NCBI GenBank assembly: GCA_036804525.1
Contig: DAIRSE010000030.1
Location: 1 to 21,673, forward strand
DNA: 21,673 nucleotides
Direction: 5' to 3'
Source: JBFLVT01 sp036804525
GTDB lineage: Bacteria; Bacillota; Desulfotomaculia; Desulfotomaculales; JASEER01
Shown here: positions 1-6,373 of the stretch, piece after piece
Position numbering within the stretch: the first letter of the stretch is position 1
How the letters are laid out: each line of letters starts with the position of its first letter
Notes under the pieces: generated by a model
Database searches by the model: none
What the model was told of the DNA's origin: nothing
Seen by the model: only the letters and a program-made list of their open reading frames with translations
Made by a program: the position numbers and the translations under genes

Positions 1-1034
1 AACACAACCTTTCCTGCACGCACAGCTCGAACTACGTCCCAGTGCCGGAAGCCGTTCTTTTCTTCGCAGGTCTTTGTGGGGTTGTTCTCCCACTTCCGCC
101 TGCGGAGCGGCCAGATTAAGTGCTCTGGCCCGAAAAACTTCAGCAGCTTGCCGGGATGGAGCAGGGATGCCGCGTCGTTTGTGTGAGACTTGGGGAGATT
201 CAGCGACTCCCGCCACTCCTTCGCCTGCCAGCCCTCGCAGATCCGCACTTCGCCAAACCGCGACAGCAGGGCCAGCAGGTACGCCTTGCCTTGCGCTGTG
301 TGGGTCACCCAAGCCAAGGTCTTGCCCTTCCTGTCCAGGTGGGCGTCACCTGCGTGGAGTCTCCGGTGGCATTCCTCACACAACGCAACCTGGTTCACCG
401 GCGTGTCGGAGCCGCCCTTCGACCTTGGCACCAGGTGGTGCCGCTGAAGTCTCTTCACAGAGCCGCACAGGGTGCAAGCGCCGTCCCGATTCAGCACCTT
501 CTCTCGCGCGCTTTTGCCCGGCAGGGCTGGGTTCTTCACGCCCACCGAAACCAATTCCACATCTACGCCGGAGATCGGAGCTATCTTAGCCAGGTCGGCC
601 AGGACGCGACAAATCGCTTCCTTCTTCTGGCGGATACTCGGAAACGGAACCATCTGCTTCCTGTTCCGGTTCCGGCACTGCCGGTGACGGACTATACGGT
701 AGCGACGGTTCCGGCGGTATTCCCGCCGCAGGGTGAGAAGGCGCACCACGTCCCCACGCTGGATCAGGACGCCGCGGAAAACAACCTCGCCGGTGAACTC
801 GTTGACCAGTGCGATACCGACGTGCTTCGAGCCGTCGTCAACTTTGGCCCGCAAGGTCCCGGTTGGGTTGGTAGCTGGACGTTCGAGCCTTATCGCGAAT
901 GGCATTCCGCGCTCCACGACCGCCTTCCCGGACTTGAGAAGTTTTCGTGCCCGCGCCGGGTGGCACGGCAGGAGCGGCTTTCCTTCCGCGTCTACTACGA
1001 ACACCTTTGGGTAGTTGATAAAAATAGCGGCCAT
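1..1034 (-). CDS. iscB: IscB-family RNA-guided nuclease (3' end outside window)
   Basis: IscB proteins are transposon-encoded nucleases (relatives of the Cas9 ancestor) that use an omega RNA to cut DNA with RuvC and HNH domains. The ATG at 1034 follows AAAGGAG at about 11 nt; 344 residues are readable before the window edge. Visible in order: an N-terminal PLMP-like segment (LLPCHPARAR, residues 21-30), RuvC-I VDDGSKHVGIALV (D66), an arginine-rich bridge RREYRRNRRYR (103-113), RuvC-II VDVELVSV (E160), an HNH module with CTLCG, RHHLVPRSKGG (H199/H200) and CEECH, and RuvC-III PKSHTNDAAS (H284, D287). All expected catalytic residues are present, so the visible part looks active. RuvC-I reads DDGS rather than the common DPGS. 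The stop codon and the end of the C-terminal domain lie to the left of the window. The gene is preceded by a candidate omega RNA. Confidence 0.9.
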   Translation of the reverse strand, partial: MAAIFINYPKVFVVDAEGKPLLPCHPARARKLLKSGKAVVERGMPFAIRLERPATNPTGTLRAKVDDGSKHVGIALVNEFTGEVVFRGVLIQRGDVVRLLTLRREYRRNRRYRIVRHRQCRNRNRKQMVPFPSIRQKKEAICRVLADLAKIAPISGVDVELVSVGVKNPALPGKSAREKVLNRDGACTLCGSVKRLQRHHLVPRSKGGSDTPVNQVALCEECHRRLHAGDAHLDRKGKTLAWVTHTAQGKAYLLALLSRFGEVRICEGWQAKEWRESLNLPKSHTNDAASLLHPGKLLKFFGPEHLIWPLRRRKWENNPTKTCEEKNGFRHWDVVRAVRAGKVV

Positions 1035-1310
1035 CTAAGGCCACTCTCCTTTCAGGTTTCTCTGCTCCTCGACAATGTGCCGGGGCCTCTGACAGCCCGC
1101 AAGGTGTTCACCGACTACCCACAAGGGGCCAGGTTCCGTCCCCGCAAACCGGCAACGTCCGGACCTGGAACAACAGCCCGGAGTGCCCGCCTTCCGGCAA
1201 CCCCGGCACGTAGGGGGTCTCCTCACCTCTCCCGGTTGCCCGAGGTTCGGCTTACGCTCATGCACCCCCTCAGTCTCGAAGCCGCAGTAAGCTACCAGAG
1301 TGACACAAAA
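1035..1310 (-). ncRNA. Candidate HEARO / omega RNA of the left IscB
   Basis: IscB omega RNAs (HEARO class) are encoded immediately 5' of the iscB start codon. This 276-nt minus-strand stretch has no convincing coding frame, is GC-rich and full of short complementary blocks, and ends at the Shine-Dalgarno of iscB. From its 5' side it reads CTTCGAGACTGAGGGGG, then GAGCGTAAGCCGAACCTCGG, then GCAACCGGGAGAGG. I recall a similar succession (CTGAG, CGTAAG, CCGA, CCGG) in the omega RNA of the characterised OgeuIscB, but could not align it here. The exact 5' end is uncertain; the guide would be the flanking bases just upstream, around 1300-1340. Confidence 0.6.
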
Positions 1311-1387
1311 TGTGAGAACCTGATAGCTCTACCGAAGCTCCTTTTAGGTTTGGTTTCGGGCTGTCCTTATCCGAAAATCCTTCGTTG

Positions 1388-1418
1388 AAAAAAAGAGCCG
1401 GGCACACGCGTGCCCGGC
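1388..1418 (-). terminator. Intrinsic terminator of the HTH operon
   Basis: On the minus strand a GC-rich hairpin (GCCGGGCA paired with TGCCCGGC, 1397-1418) is followed by a run of T (1388-1394). It sits 18 nt after the stop codon of the small HTH gene and separates that operon from the IscB unit. Confidence 0.85.
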
Positions 1419-1435
1419 CGTAATCTTGCTTTATT

Positions 1436-1603
1436 CTAGTTTTTGGGAGCTCCGAAGACCCGGAACATGGCCGGTCTCGTGACCAGCCAGGTGCCGCCGG
1501 ACTTGCGGGCTTCCCGGGGATGAAATTTGCCGGCAAGGATGTACTGGCGGATTGTGGCATCGGCCAGGCCCCAGGTCTCGGCGGCCTCCTTGACGGTGAT
1601 CAC
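1436..1603 (-). CDS. Small helix-turn-helix DNA-binding protein (55 aa)
   Basis: The GTG start overlaps the TGA of the upstream gene (GTGA, 1600-1603), a classic sign of translational coupling. The protein has an excisionase/MerR-like helix-turn-helix: TVKEAAETWGLADATIRQYI (residues 3-22), followed by the wing-like AGKFHPREARKSGGTWLV. It ends RPAMFRVFGAPKN. Proteins of this size and layout are usually DNA-binding regulators or excisionases of mobile elements. It shares the promoter with twin palindromes at 2037-2089 and is therefore one candidate for the repressor acting there; this is inference. A strong terminator follows. Confidence 0.8.
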   Translation of the reverse strand: MITVKEAAETWGLADATIRQYILAGKFHPREARKSGGTWLVTRPAMFRVFGAPKN

Positions 1604-2022
1604 GACCCAAAAGGGTCGGTTACCACCGTCAAACCGTCTTCGGGGTCAAGGCGCATCAGGAGACCGTCTTTTTCAATAAGCCAGCCGAAGTCCGTCTCGC
1701 GCCAGTCAGAGGGTTCCAACTCCGGGAACCCGGCGTCCGGACGGATTTCCCGCGCCCAGGCCAGGGCGTATATGAGCAGTTCGGCCAGGTTCCAGTAGAT
1801 TTCTTTCTGGGACCCGTAGCTTTCGCCCGACCACTGCCAGATTCTTTCTTTGTCCAAGGTGTCGTGCGCCGACAGGCCGTCCGGCCCCGCGCGCAGGATC
1901 ATCTCCCCGCCGAACTCGGGGACGGAAACGGCCAGAACATGGCGGTTTCCGCGCCGCTCAAGGATCGTTTTTGTTCCTTCAACCCAAGGAGCGCCCACAT
2001 AGATTTTTTTCTCGGAATCCAT
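1600..2022 (-). CDS. Hypothetical protein (140 aa), first gene of HTH operon
   Basis: Family not recognised. The ATG at 2022 is preceded by GGGGAGG at a good distance and by a strong promoter. The protein is acidic and rich in tryptophan (for example IWQWSGESYGS and LEPSDWRETDFGWL) and has no membrane segment or signal peptide. The central part (NLAELLIYALAWAREI) could form an amphipathic helix. The composition fits a small soluble domain of the kind common in phage and plasmid accessory operons. The stop overlaps the start of the downstream HTH gene, so the two proteins are made together and may act together, for example as a toxin/antitoxin-like or regulator/effector pair; no motif proves this. 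Confidence 0.8.
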   Translation of the reverse strand: MDSEKKIYVGAPWVEGTKTILERRGNRHVLAVSVPEFGGEMILRAGPDGLSAHDTLDKERIWQWSGESYGSQKEIYWNLAELLIYALAWAREIRPDAGFPELEPSDWRETDFGWLIEKDGLLMRLDPEDGLTVVTDPFGS

Positions 2023-2036
2023 TATATCAGCCTCCC

Positions 2037-2089
2037 CTACGAATTCGTAGTCTTAGTTTCAGTATACCTACGAATTCGTAGGTTGTCAA
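2037..2089 (-). promoter_or_regulatory. Strong promoter with two identical palindromic operators
   Basis: On the minus strand TTGACA (2084-2089) and TATACT (2061-2066) are separated by 17 bp, a near-perfect sigma-A promoter. The spacer is occupied by the 16-bp perfect palindrome CCTACGAATTCGTAGG (2067-2082). Its 14-bp core CTACGAATTCGTAG recurs at 2037-2050, just after the expected transcription start. The centres are 31 bp apart, about three helical turns, which would place two repressor dimers on the same face of the DNA. Confidence 0.85.
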
Positions 2090-2106
2090 GGGGCAATTTT
2101 CTTTTT

Positions 2107-2435
2107 TCAGGCTGGCGCGTTGAGCATGGCCGACAGGTCTTCCTCCGTAAGCTGTGGGCGGCCTTTTCCCCCTTGGATGCCGTGCCGCCGACGCGCTGAG
2201 TGGGGCTGTCGGGGGTCACCAGCTCGGGGTGTTTCGCCTCAAGGGCTCTAAGTTCGCGTATGAGGGCATGGTCATGATAAGCAATCCAGGCGCGCAGGAA
2301 GGCGATGCGCTCGGGTGCCGGGCGGAGGGCGCAGGACTGCCGCAGGGCCGTCCTCTCGGACGGGTCAGGAGGGCACGTTGCGGGTACCTCCGGAGAATAG
2401 AAGATCCCTTGCGGGTAGTCAATGGTGAGCGGCAT
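2107..2435 (-). pseudogene. Hypothetical small protein with an apparent frameshift
   Basis: The ATG at 2435 follows a G6 Shine-Dalgarno. The frame encodes a soluble, proline- and arginine-rich protein (MPLTIDYPQGIFYSPEV; helix FLRAWIAYHDHALIRELRAL), family unknown. At minus-strand AAGGGGGAAAAGG (around 2170-2180) the original frame continues into the promoter of the next operon, which is implausible. The -1 frame instead gives a protein-like ending GRPQLTEEDLSAMLNAPA and a TGA at 2107-2109, just before that promoter. One extra G in the G5 run, or -1 slippage of glycyl-tRNA on GGG, would join them into about 109 residues. So this is either a frameshift mutation, a sequencing error or programmed slippage. 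The original frame without a shift would stop at 2037. Confidence 0.5.
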
Positions 2436-2447
2436 ATATTTCCCCCC

Positions 2448-2651
2448 TTACATCATGTAGCTGAACTTGCAGTCAAAACAGCCCCCGCTCTGCTGGCCGG
2501 ACGCGAAGCGGCGCGCAATGACGGTTCCCCCACAGAAAGGGCAGGTGAATGTTACACTGCCTATTTTCTTGCGGGCCTTTTTGAAAGTCTCGGACTCGAG
2601 CCTCAAAAAGGTTGCGACTTGTTCTGTGGGACGGTTATCTTGCTCAGGCAT
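2448..2651 (-). CDS. Small zinc-ribbon protein (67 aa)
   Basis: The second half carries two cysteine pairs, CPFCGG (about residues 37-42) and CFDC (about 58-61), the spacing of a single treble-clef or zinc-ribbon fold. The first half (TFLRLESETFKKARKKIGSV) is basic and could be a helix. The ATG at 2651 follows AAGGAATG. It lies between the AbrB-type gene and the frameshifted gene, all on the minus strand with short gaps, and is probably in one operon with them. The product is likely to bind zinc and nucleic acid or protein; the specific role is unknown. Confidence 0.7.
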   Translation of the reverse strand: MPEQDNRPTEQVATFLRLESETFKKARKKIGSVTFTCPFCGGTVIARRFASGQQSGGCFDCKFSYMM

Positions 2652-2691
2652 CTGGTTTCATTCCTTCTCTTGGGCGGTGATTAGATGCGAG

Positions 2692-3210
2692 TTAGGCCCT
2701 AAACCAGCCTCGCACCTTCTCTTTGCTTTCGTCGAGCTTGAGGTAAGAAAGGATTTCTCTAAGAAGATCGTCAGATGGAATCTGAAATCTTCCGGGGTCA
2801 AAGGGGCTTCTGGGACTGTATTCCGAAATGATTTTCATCTGGCAGTAATCCTGATATTTATCCAGAATGTGTCGCGGTACCGAAGGTGAATCGAATGTGA
2901 CTCTCGGCAACGCTCCATTGTTTTCAACCTGCACTCGCATCCCATATGCTCTTGCCTTGTTGAGTATCTCGACAAGTATCCTGTCGTGTTTAGAACAAAA
3001 GCCCTTCCCTTCGCAAATGAAACATTCTAGCCCTTCAAGCCTTCCGCTCCCTCCGCAAATGGGGCATGGCTGTTCCCTCTTCGTCATGATGGCTTCTCCA
3101 TCAACTACCGTGAAAACGACGACATCGCCCGTATGAAGACTCAACTTGTCCCGGACATCTTTGGGTATGGTTATCTGCCCTTTACTGGTAATGGTAGCTT
3201 CCGACATCAA
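2692..3210 (-). CDS. AbrB/SpoVT-type DNA-binding protein fused to a DnaJ-like zinc finger
   Basis: Residues 4-45 form a swapped-hairpin AbrB/MazE-type DNA-binding domain (ATITSKGQITIPKDVRDKL, then HTGDVVVF). Residues about 49-73 carry CPICGGSG and CFICEGKGFC, the CxxCxGxG pattern of DnaJ-type zinc fingers. The rest (about 100 residues) is unrecognised. AbrB-domain proteins are transition-state-type regulators or antitoxins that bind short inverted sites as dimers. The start is the first of two methionines and sits just downstream of a promoter carrying a 12-bp inverted repeat, which suggests autoregulation. It is the first gene of the small operon running to about 2107. Confidence 0.85.
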   Translation of the reverse strand: MMSEATITSKGQITIPKDVRDKLSLHTGDVVVFTVVDGEAIMTKREQPCPICGGSGRLEGLECFICEGKGFCSKHDRILVEILNKARAYGMRVQVENNGALPRVTFDSPSVPRHILDKYQDYCQMKIISEYSPRSPFDPGRFQIPSDDLLREILSYLKLDESKEKVRGWFRA

Positions 3211-3219
3211 TCAGCCCTC

Positions 3220-3270
3220 CCTTACTTTTTGGCTTACCTCAATGATAAGGCAAAAAGTAAGGCGTGTCAA
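3220..3270 (-). promoter_or_regulatory. Promoter with 12-bp inverted-repeat operator
   Basis: On the minus strand TTGACA (3265-3270) and TATCAT (3242-3247) are 17 bp apart. Perfect inverted arms CCTTACTTTTTG (3220-3231) and CAAAAAGTAAGG (3251-3262) flank the -10 box, with 19 nt between them and some further inner symmetry. One arm fills the -35/-10 spacer and the other overlaps the expected start point. The promoter drives the AbrB-type gene at 3210. Confidence 0.75.
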
Positions 3271-3299
3271 GTACAGTTTTGCAGCGGGAAACGAGGGCT

Positions 3300-3779
3300 T
3301 TATCCAGGAAGTTGAATGTCCGGCCAGACCAGCAACGGTTTGCCCAGGCCCACCGCGATCCGTATGCCCTGGCCGGTGCCTCCTCCGCCGGGCCGGAGAG
3401 GAAAGGCGAAGACCCTGTCCGCAAGAGATATGATGCCGTAGTTGCGGGCATGGAGTTTGAACATGCCCCGGGAAAGACGGTCGGGAGCAGGATGATAGCA
3501 ATAAACGCTTTCTGCCCATTCCGGTTGGTTCGAGAAGACGATTATTCTATTGCCCGGGCGGATCTTGCTCCGGTTGAAGCCGAGCCAAGGCAGCACCAGT
3601 GTTACTTTTTCAGGGGCAAGTTCGTTCCAAATGCTGGCCGCCAGAGAGTCGATCCCGTCGGCGTTTCCAGTGACTAAGCGATGTCCCTGGGCAACCAGGG
3701 TGCGGCACAGCTCTTTACATGCGGCCGCCATCTCGGCAGTGGGGTTCTTTGAGCCGATAACGGCGATGGTGTCAGGCAT
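3300..3779 (-). CDS. SLOG-superfamily (DprA/LOG-like) Rossmann protein (159 aa)
   Basis: MPDTIAVIGSKNPTAEM at the N terminus, then GHRLVTGNADGIDSLAA, and a late glycine-rich GGGGTGQGIRIAVGLGKPLLV give the pattern of the SMF/DprA-LOG (SLOG) Rossmann-like fold. Such domains bind nucleotides or DNA ends and occur in DprA, in cytokinin-activating LOG proteins and in many phage and defence islands. The start was placed at 3779, not at the upstream in-frame ATG at 3830, because a G6 Shine-Dalgarno lies just before it and the conserved strand begins there. It is the last gene after two decayed genes on the same strand. The ligand cannot be read from the sequence. Confidence 0.8.
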   Translation of the reverse strand: MPDTIAVIGSKNPTAEMAAACKELCRTLVAQGHRLVTGNADGIDSLAASIWNELAPEKVTLVLPWLGFNRSKIRPGNRIIVFSNQPEWAESVYCYHPAPDRLSRGMFKLHARNYGIISLADRVFAFPLRPGGGGTGQGIRIAVGLGKPLLVWPDIQLPG

Positions 3780-3793
3780 GTTTAGCCCCCCTG

Positions 3794-3972
3794 TCACGCC
3801 TTCATATCCGGCATAACTCCAGTCCGGCACAACTCCGGAGTGTCGTGGATGTCGCCGATGACTTCAAAAGGCGCCCAGCCCTCGCTGATGGGGGTGCAGC
3901 CCGTTACGCGGGGTTCCAGGTTTCTCCCGGCGTGCCGTCGGGATTCTTGACCCACTCTATTTTGGTTGGCAT
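3794..3972 (-). pseudogene. Decayed DUF5131 / phage Gp37-Gp68-like gene
   Basis: From the ATG at 3972 (after GGGGGAGG) the frame reads MPTKIEWVKNPDG and GETWNP and then hits TAA. The conserved continuation VTGCTPISEG appears in another frame. The junction CCCGCGTAACGG against an expected CCCGTAACGG means a 2-bp (GC) insertion. After SEG the cysteine-rich core expected in this family (CxxCYA) is missing and the frame runs on as WAPFEVIGDIHD to a TGA at 3794, so an internal deletion is also likely. Intact family members are several times longer. The assignment rests on the KIEW...TWNPVTGCT signature known from phage Gp37/Gp68 proteins. Confidence 0.65.
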
Positions 3973-4227
3973 CTTGATCCTCCCCCACGGACTTTTAACT
4001 GCAACTCCCGGTATTCCTTGCGGAGCTCTTCTAACTCGGCCTGTTCCTCAGTATTGGGGTCTGTGTCATCACTTGGGCCGTACAAGAAGGGGTTGCAAAA
4101 TACCGCAGTCGGCAATACTCGCGGCCAGTTCGCCGAGGCCCTCTTCGTCGAGGCCAAAGGCGGTGTTTTTGGGATGGTCGTCGAGAAGGTCGAGGCGAAT
4201 AAAAACGGTTCGGGTGCTGTCAGACAT
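3957..4227 (-). pseudogene. Decayed ParB-like (ParB N-terminal domain) gene
   Basis: From the ATG at 4227 the frame encodes VFIRLDLLDDHPKNTAF and GLGELAASIADCGILQPLLV, the start of a ParB/Sulfiredoxin-type N-terminal domain, then stops after VRPK at 4069. In a second frame the stretch up to the TAG at 3957 encodes an acidic coiled-coil tail (EEQAELEELRKEYRELQLKV). In intact relatives the ParB box with its GxRR motif would follow VRP; it is absent. A deletion plus frameshift is the simplest reading. The 3' end overlaps the start of the DUF5131-like remnant, so the two were once in one operon. A 52-residue free-standing domain is possible but less likely. Confidence 0.6.
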
Positions 4228-4260
4228 AACTACTCTCCTTTCGCGTATACTGTGTCACCT

Positions 4261-4310
4261 AACGCAACCTAGCGGTTGACAATAGTGTAGTGACTAGGTT
4301 GTGTTATAAT
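4261..4310 (+). promoter_or_regulatory. Divergent control region with inverted repeat and extended -10
   Basis: TATAAT at 4305-4310 with TG one base upstream is an extended -10 for the plus-strand operon. TTGACA at 4276-4281 is 23 bp away, too far for a normal -35. Inverted arms AACGCAACCTAG (4261-4272) and CTAGGTTGTGTT (4294-4305) match at 11 of 12 positions, and the second arm touches the -10. This suggests a repressor site shared with the minus-strand genes that start at 4227. Confidence 0.6.
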
Positions 4311-4367
4311 CCAATTAGAGGAAGTAGAAGACACAAGAAACTAAATTCTGCAAGGAGGCTTTCTGAA

Positions 4368-4424
4368 GTGAAGATTAGGGCGTATCTTTCTATCGGAACC
4401 CGTAGGAAGTTGCTTCGAATCTGA
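4368..4424 (+). CDS. Possible 18-residue leader peptide
   Basis: A GTG at 4368 follows AAGGAGG (4352-4358) at 9 nt, an ideal Shine-Dalgarno, and opens a frame of 18 codons (VKIRAYLSIGTRRKLLRI) ending 18 nt before the next start. Such a strong ribosome site without a longer gene suggests a leader peptide or a small basic protein. No attenuation hairpin is obvious. Too short to judge by composition. Confidence 0.35.
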   Translation: MKIRAYLSIGTRRKLLRI

Positions 4425-4441
4425 AAGGGGCGAGATACACA

Positions 4442-4672
4442 GTGACTAGGGAGCAGATCATCAAGCAGGTGGCGCAGGAGGTTAGGGAGTTTGGTTATTT
4501 TGATAACTCGTATGATATTGTGCAAGAGGTCCTCGACGCCGCCAACTACTTCGAACTAAGAGAGGCGGCGCAGAACTTCTGCCGCTGCTTCAACGACAAG
4601 CGAGCCAACCTGCGCACTGACGAAATCCAGGCTTACGACAGACTTCTGGCTATTTTGTCTAAGCGGGCCTAA
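4442..4672 (+). CDS. Hypothetical small acidic/helical protein (76 aa)
   Basis: The GTG at 4442 follows AAAGGGG at a suitable distance. The product MTREQIIKQVAQEVREFGYF continues into a mainly helical, soluble protein (EVLDAANYFELREAAQNFC) without known motifs. It is the first sizeable gene after the divergent promoter and probably shares a transcript with the following genes. Family unknown. Confidence 0.65.
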   Translation: MTREQIIKQVAQEVREFGYFDNSYDIVQEVLDAANYFELREAAQNFCRCFNDKRANLRTDEIQAYDRLLAILSKRA

Positions 4673-4713
4673 CCCTGAATCACCGAGAGCAATAGCGGGA
4701 GGTTCTAACGTTA

Positions 4714-5259
4714 ATGATTGAAAAAGACATTTTCTTCTGCGGGCAACCAGTTACAGTCTCTTGCGATGGGCAATGCAGTAAGGCATGGGGTATCAGTTCT
4801 AGACCCTATATTCAACTAGACGATTCGAATGAAGATGATATCGTCTTTCTTGCGGACGGCGAACTGGGAGAAGCCCCTGCCGACCCTGGAACGTATGAGG
4901 GCGGTGATGCGAAACCTACGACACCAGAAGATCGGCTAAACAGATGGTGCGTGCGAGAGTGCGAAAGGTGCGTGTGGATTGACAAGAATCAATATACTGT
5001 GATGAATAAAAAGGACTGGAATAAGCGCCAGTACAACATACCAAGGCCAATGGCACAAATTCCTGTCTTCCAGATTAATATTGTGCGGCACAAGGGTGAG
5101 ATGGACAGGGTATATCTTCGTACCATATTACCCGGGGCAAAAGCGTTTGAGCAGATGTTGACTCTTCAGTTCGATACTACCGAAGGGTATGCTAAGGAAT
5201 ATGTGCACCTACACTTTCCGGGCATACCAGTAACAGTTATGGGCACGGAGACGAGCTAG
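4714..5259 (+). CDS. Hypothetical phage/plasmid-type cysteine protein (181 aa)
   Basis: The N-terminal half has several cysteines in short motifs (CDGQCSKAWGI, residues 17-27, and WCVRECERCVW), an acidic segment (DDSNEDDIVFL) and the string GELGEAPADPGTYEGG. I recall this layout from uncharacterised proteins of Firmicutes phages and integrated elements. The cysteines could bind a metal. The C-terminal half (residues about 115-181) has no recognised motif. The ATG follows GGGAGG. No membrane segment. Function unknown. Confidence 0.7.
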   Translation: MIEKDIFFCGQPVTVSCDGQCSKAWGISSRPYIQLDDSNEDDIVFLADGELGEAPADPGTYEGGDAKPTTPEDRLNRWCVRECERCVWIDKNQYTVMNKKDWNKRQYNIPRPMAQIPVFQINIVRHKGEMDRVYLRTILPGAKAFEQMLTLQFDTTEGYAKEYVHLHFPGIPVTVMGTETS

Positions 5260-5392
5260 TACTAACCCTTCCACTTTCCATCCGACCCGGGCAAAAGCAG
5301 GGGCAATAGGCGTACAACAAGTTGAAAGCGGTTCTGCAGGCTGTATAAGCAGCTCGTGTGTATGACTAAGGCACATAAGGAGGATGGGTACC

Positions 5393-5662
5393 TTGAACCG
5401 CAAACATGATATGGCAGATGTTGGCTTGGCTGTCATTTTAACTGGACTGGTCGTGTTTCACGTTCTTGGCTATTTGTTTGTCAGGCTATTGTATCTTTTC
5501 TTAGGCGCCGTTGTGTGGTGTCGGATTATGGATACTTATCAAATCAATGATTGGCCGGTGCTTTTTCAGATATTGGCGTGCATCATCTTCAGTCTCGTGT
5601 TAGTAAACTTATGGGTTGCCGGCAAGAAACTTTTCAATGCCTTTGTGAAACACATAATTTAA
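5393..5662 (+). CDS. Small integral membrane protein (89 aa)
   Basis: Three hydrophobic stretches are visible: VGLAVILTGLVVFHVLGYLF, the adjoining RLLYLFLGAVVWC, and LFQILACIIFSLVLVNLWVA, giving two or three membrane spans with a basic C-terminal end. An ATG at 5384 directly abuts AAGGAGG (5377-5383) and leaves no spacer. The in-frame TTG at 5393 lies 9 nt from the Shine-Dalgarno and is the better start. It could be a holin-like or accessory membrane protein of the mobile element, but nothing specific supports that. Confidence 0.65.
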   Translation: MNRKHDMADVGLAVILTGLVVFHVLGYLFVRLLYLFLGAVVWCRIMDTYQINDWPVLFQILACIIFSLVLVNLWVAGKKLFNAFVKHII

Positions 5663-5745
5663 CTCGCTAAAGGAGAAATGTAGAGTTCATCCTAGATGAA
5701 TGACCATAATACAATGGATGAATAGTGAGGAGGCATAAGCTACGC

Positions 5746-6330
5746 ATGAGAATTCTGAAGCTACGTTATCCCGATAAGAGCTTGGCTGACTTCGTTCTAA
5801 ACAACGATCCGGAACGGTTCACGCTGAAAGACGTGGTTGTCGCAGCCCGAACGATAGCTTTTGGTATACCCCACTTCTACAAGGTCATTCCGGTAGGTGT
5901 CAAAGGCGCACCTGCTATTCTTCTGGGCCATAAGAATGATCGGGCTCCATTCGCCCCCGGCCAGGAGCTGGACAAGATCCCACTGGATAATCCGGACTTT
6001 TGGCATATTGTAACGGTGTCGGGAGCCGATCGGGAGGCCTTTGACGCGGTGAGGTTCGATGCCGACGGGCTCCCCTGGCAGGGAAGCTACCACAAGGAAA
6101 CCATCAACCAGTCGTTTTTTGCGCGCCAAGGAGCGCCGTGGACCGTGTACTTGGTCACGGAATCCTTGGTGGGTACGACTGAGATCGCCAAGGCGCTCGG
6201 GGTGTCGCGCCAAGCGGTCAGCAAGAGGGTGGCCCGGGGCACGATGCCGACGCCCAAAGCGCATCTGGCGGCCGGGCCGGTGTGGGAAGTTAATATAGAC
6301 TTTCTAAAGTGGTTGTTGGCGGTCATCTAA
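5746..6330 (+). CDS. Helix-turn-helix protein (194 aa)
   Basis: The C-terminal part contains a clear helix-turn-helix, GTTEIAKALGVSRQAVSKRV, followed by ARGTMPTPKAHLAAGPVWEV, a layout seen in small regulators that choose between sites on mobile DNA. The N-terminal about 140 residues are unrecognised (NNDPERFTLKDVVVAARTIA near the start). The start was set at the ATG at 5746, 11 nt after AGGAGG. The GTG at 5725 lies upstream of and within the ribosome site and is unlikely. A new promoter follows the gene, so it ends its transcription unit. Confidence 0.75.
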   Translation: MRILKLRYPDKSLADFVLNNDPERFTLKDVVVAARTIAFGIPHFYKVIPVGVKGAPAILLGHKNDRAPFAPGQELDKIPLDNPDFWHIVTVSGADREAFDAVRFDADGLPWQGSYHKETINQSFFARQGAPWTVYLVTESLVGTTEIAKALGVSRQAVSKRVARGTMPTPKAHLAAGPVWEVNIDFLKWLLAVI

Positions 6331-6339
6331 GTTAAGCTC

Positions 6340-6368
6340 TTGACGACCGGGAATTATTGCGATAATAA
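6340..6368 (+). promoter_or_regulatory. Promoter of the zinc-ribbon/DUF2325 operon
   Basis: TTGACG (6340-6345) and TAATAA (6363-6368) are separated by 17 bp. Transcription would begin near 6375, at the 5' arm of a long-range stem in the leader. Confidence 0.7.
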
Positions 6369-6373
6369 TTACC

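Noticed and set aside
120..1388. Long plus-strand open frame of 422 codons over the left IscB and its upstream RNA
   Set aside because: It lies opposite iscB, whose domains are unmistakable, and extends through the omega-RNA-like region. Its own translation has no family features; it is a product of high G+C.
1270..1560. Minus-strand frame of 96 codons covering the terminator at 1388-1418
   Set aside because: It crosses a strong terminator and overlaps the HTH gene in another frame.
4276..4310. TTGACA and TATAAT as one standard promoter
   Set aside because: The 23-bp spacing is too long; the TATAAT is better explained as an extended -10 element.
5365..5409. Fifteen-codon frame (MTKAHKEDGYLEPQT) across the start of the membrane protein gene
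   Set aside because: No ribosome site of its own; it contains the Shine-Dalgarno of the membrane protein.
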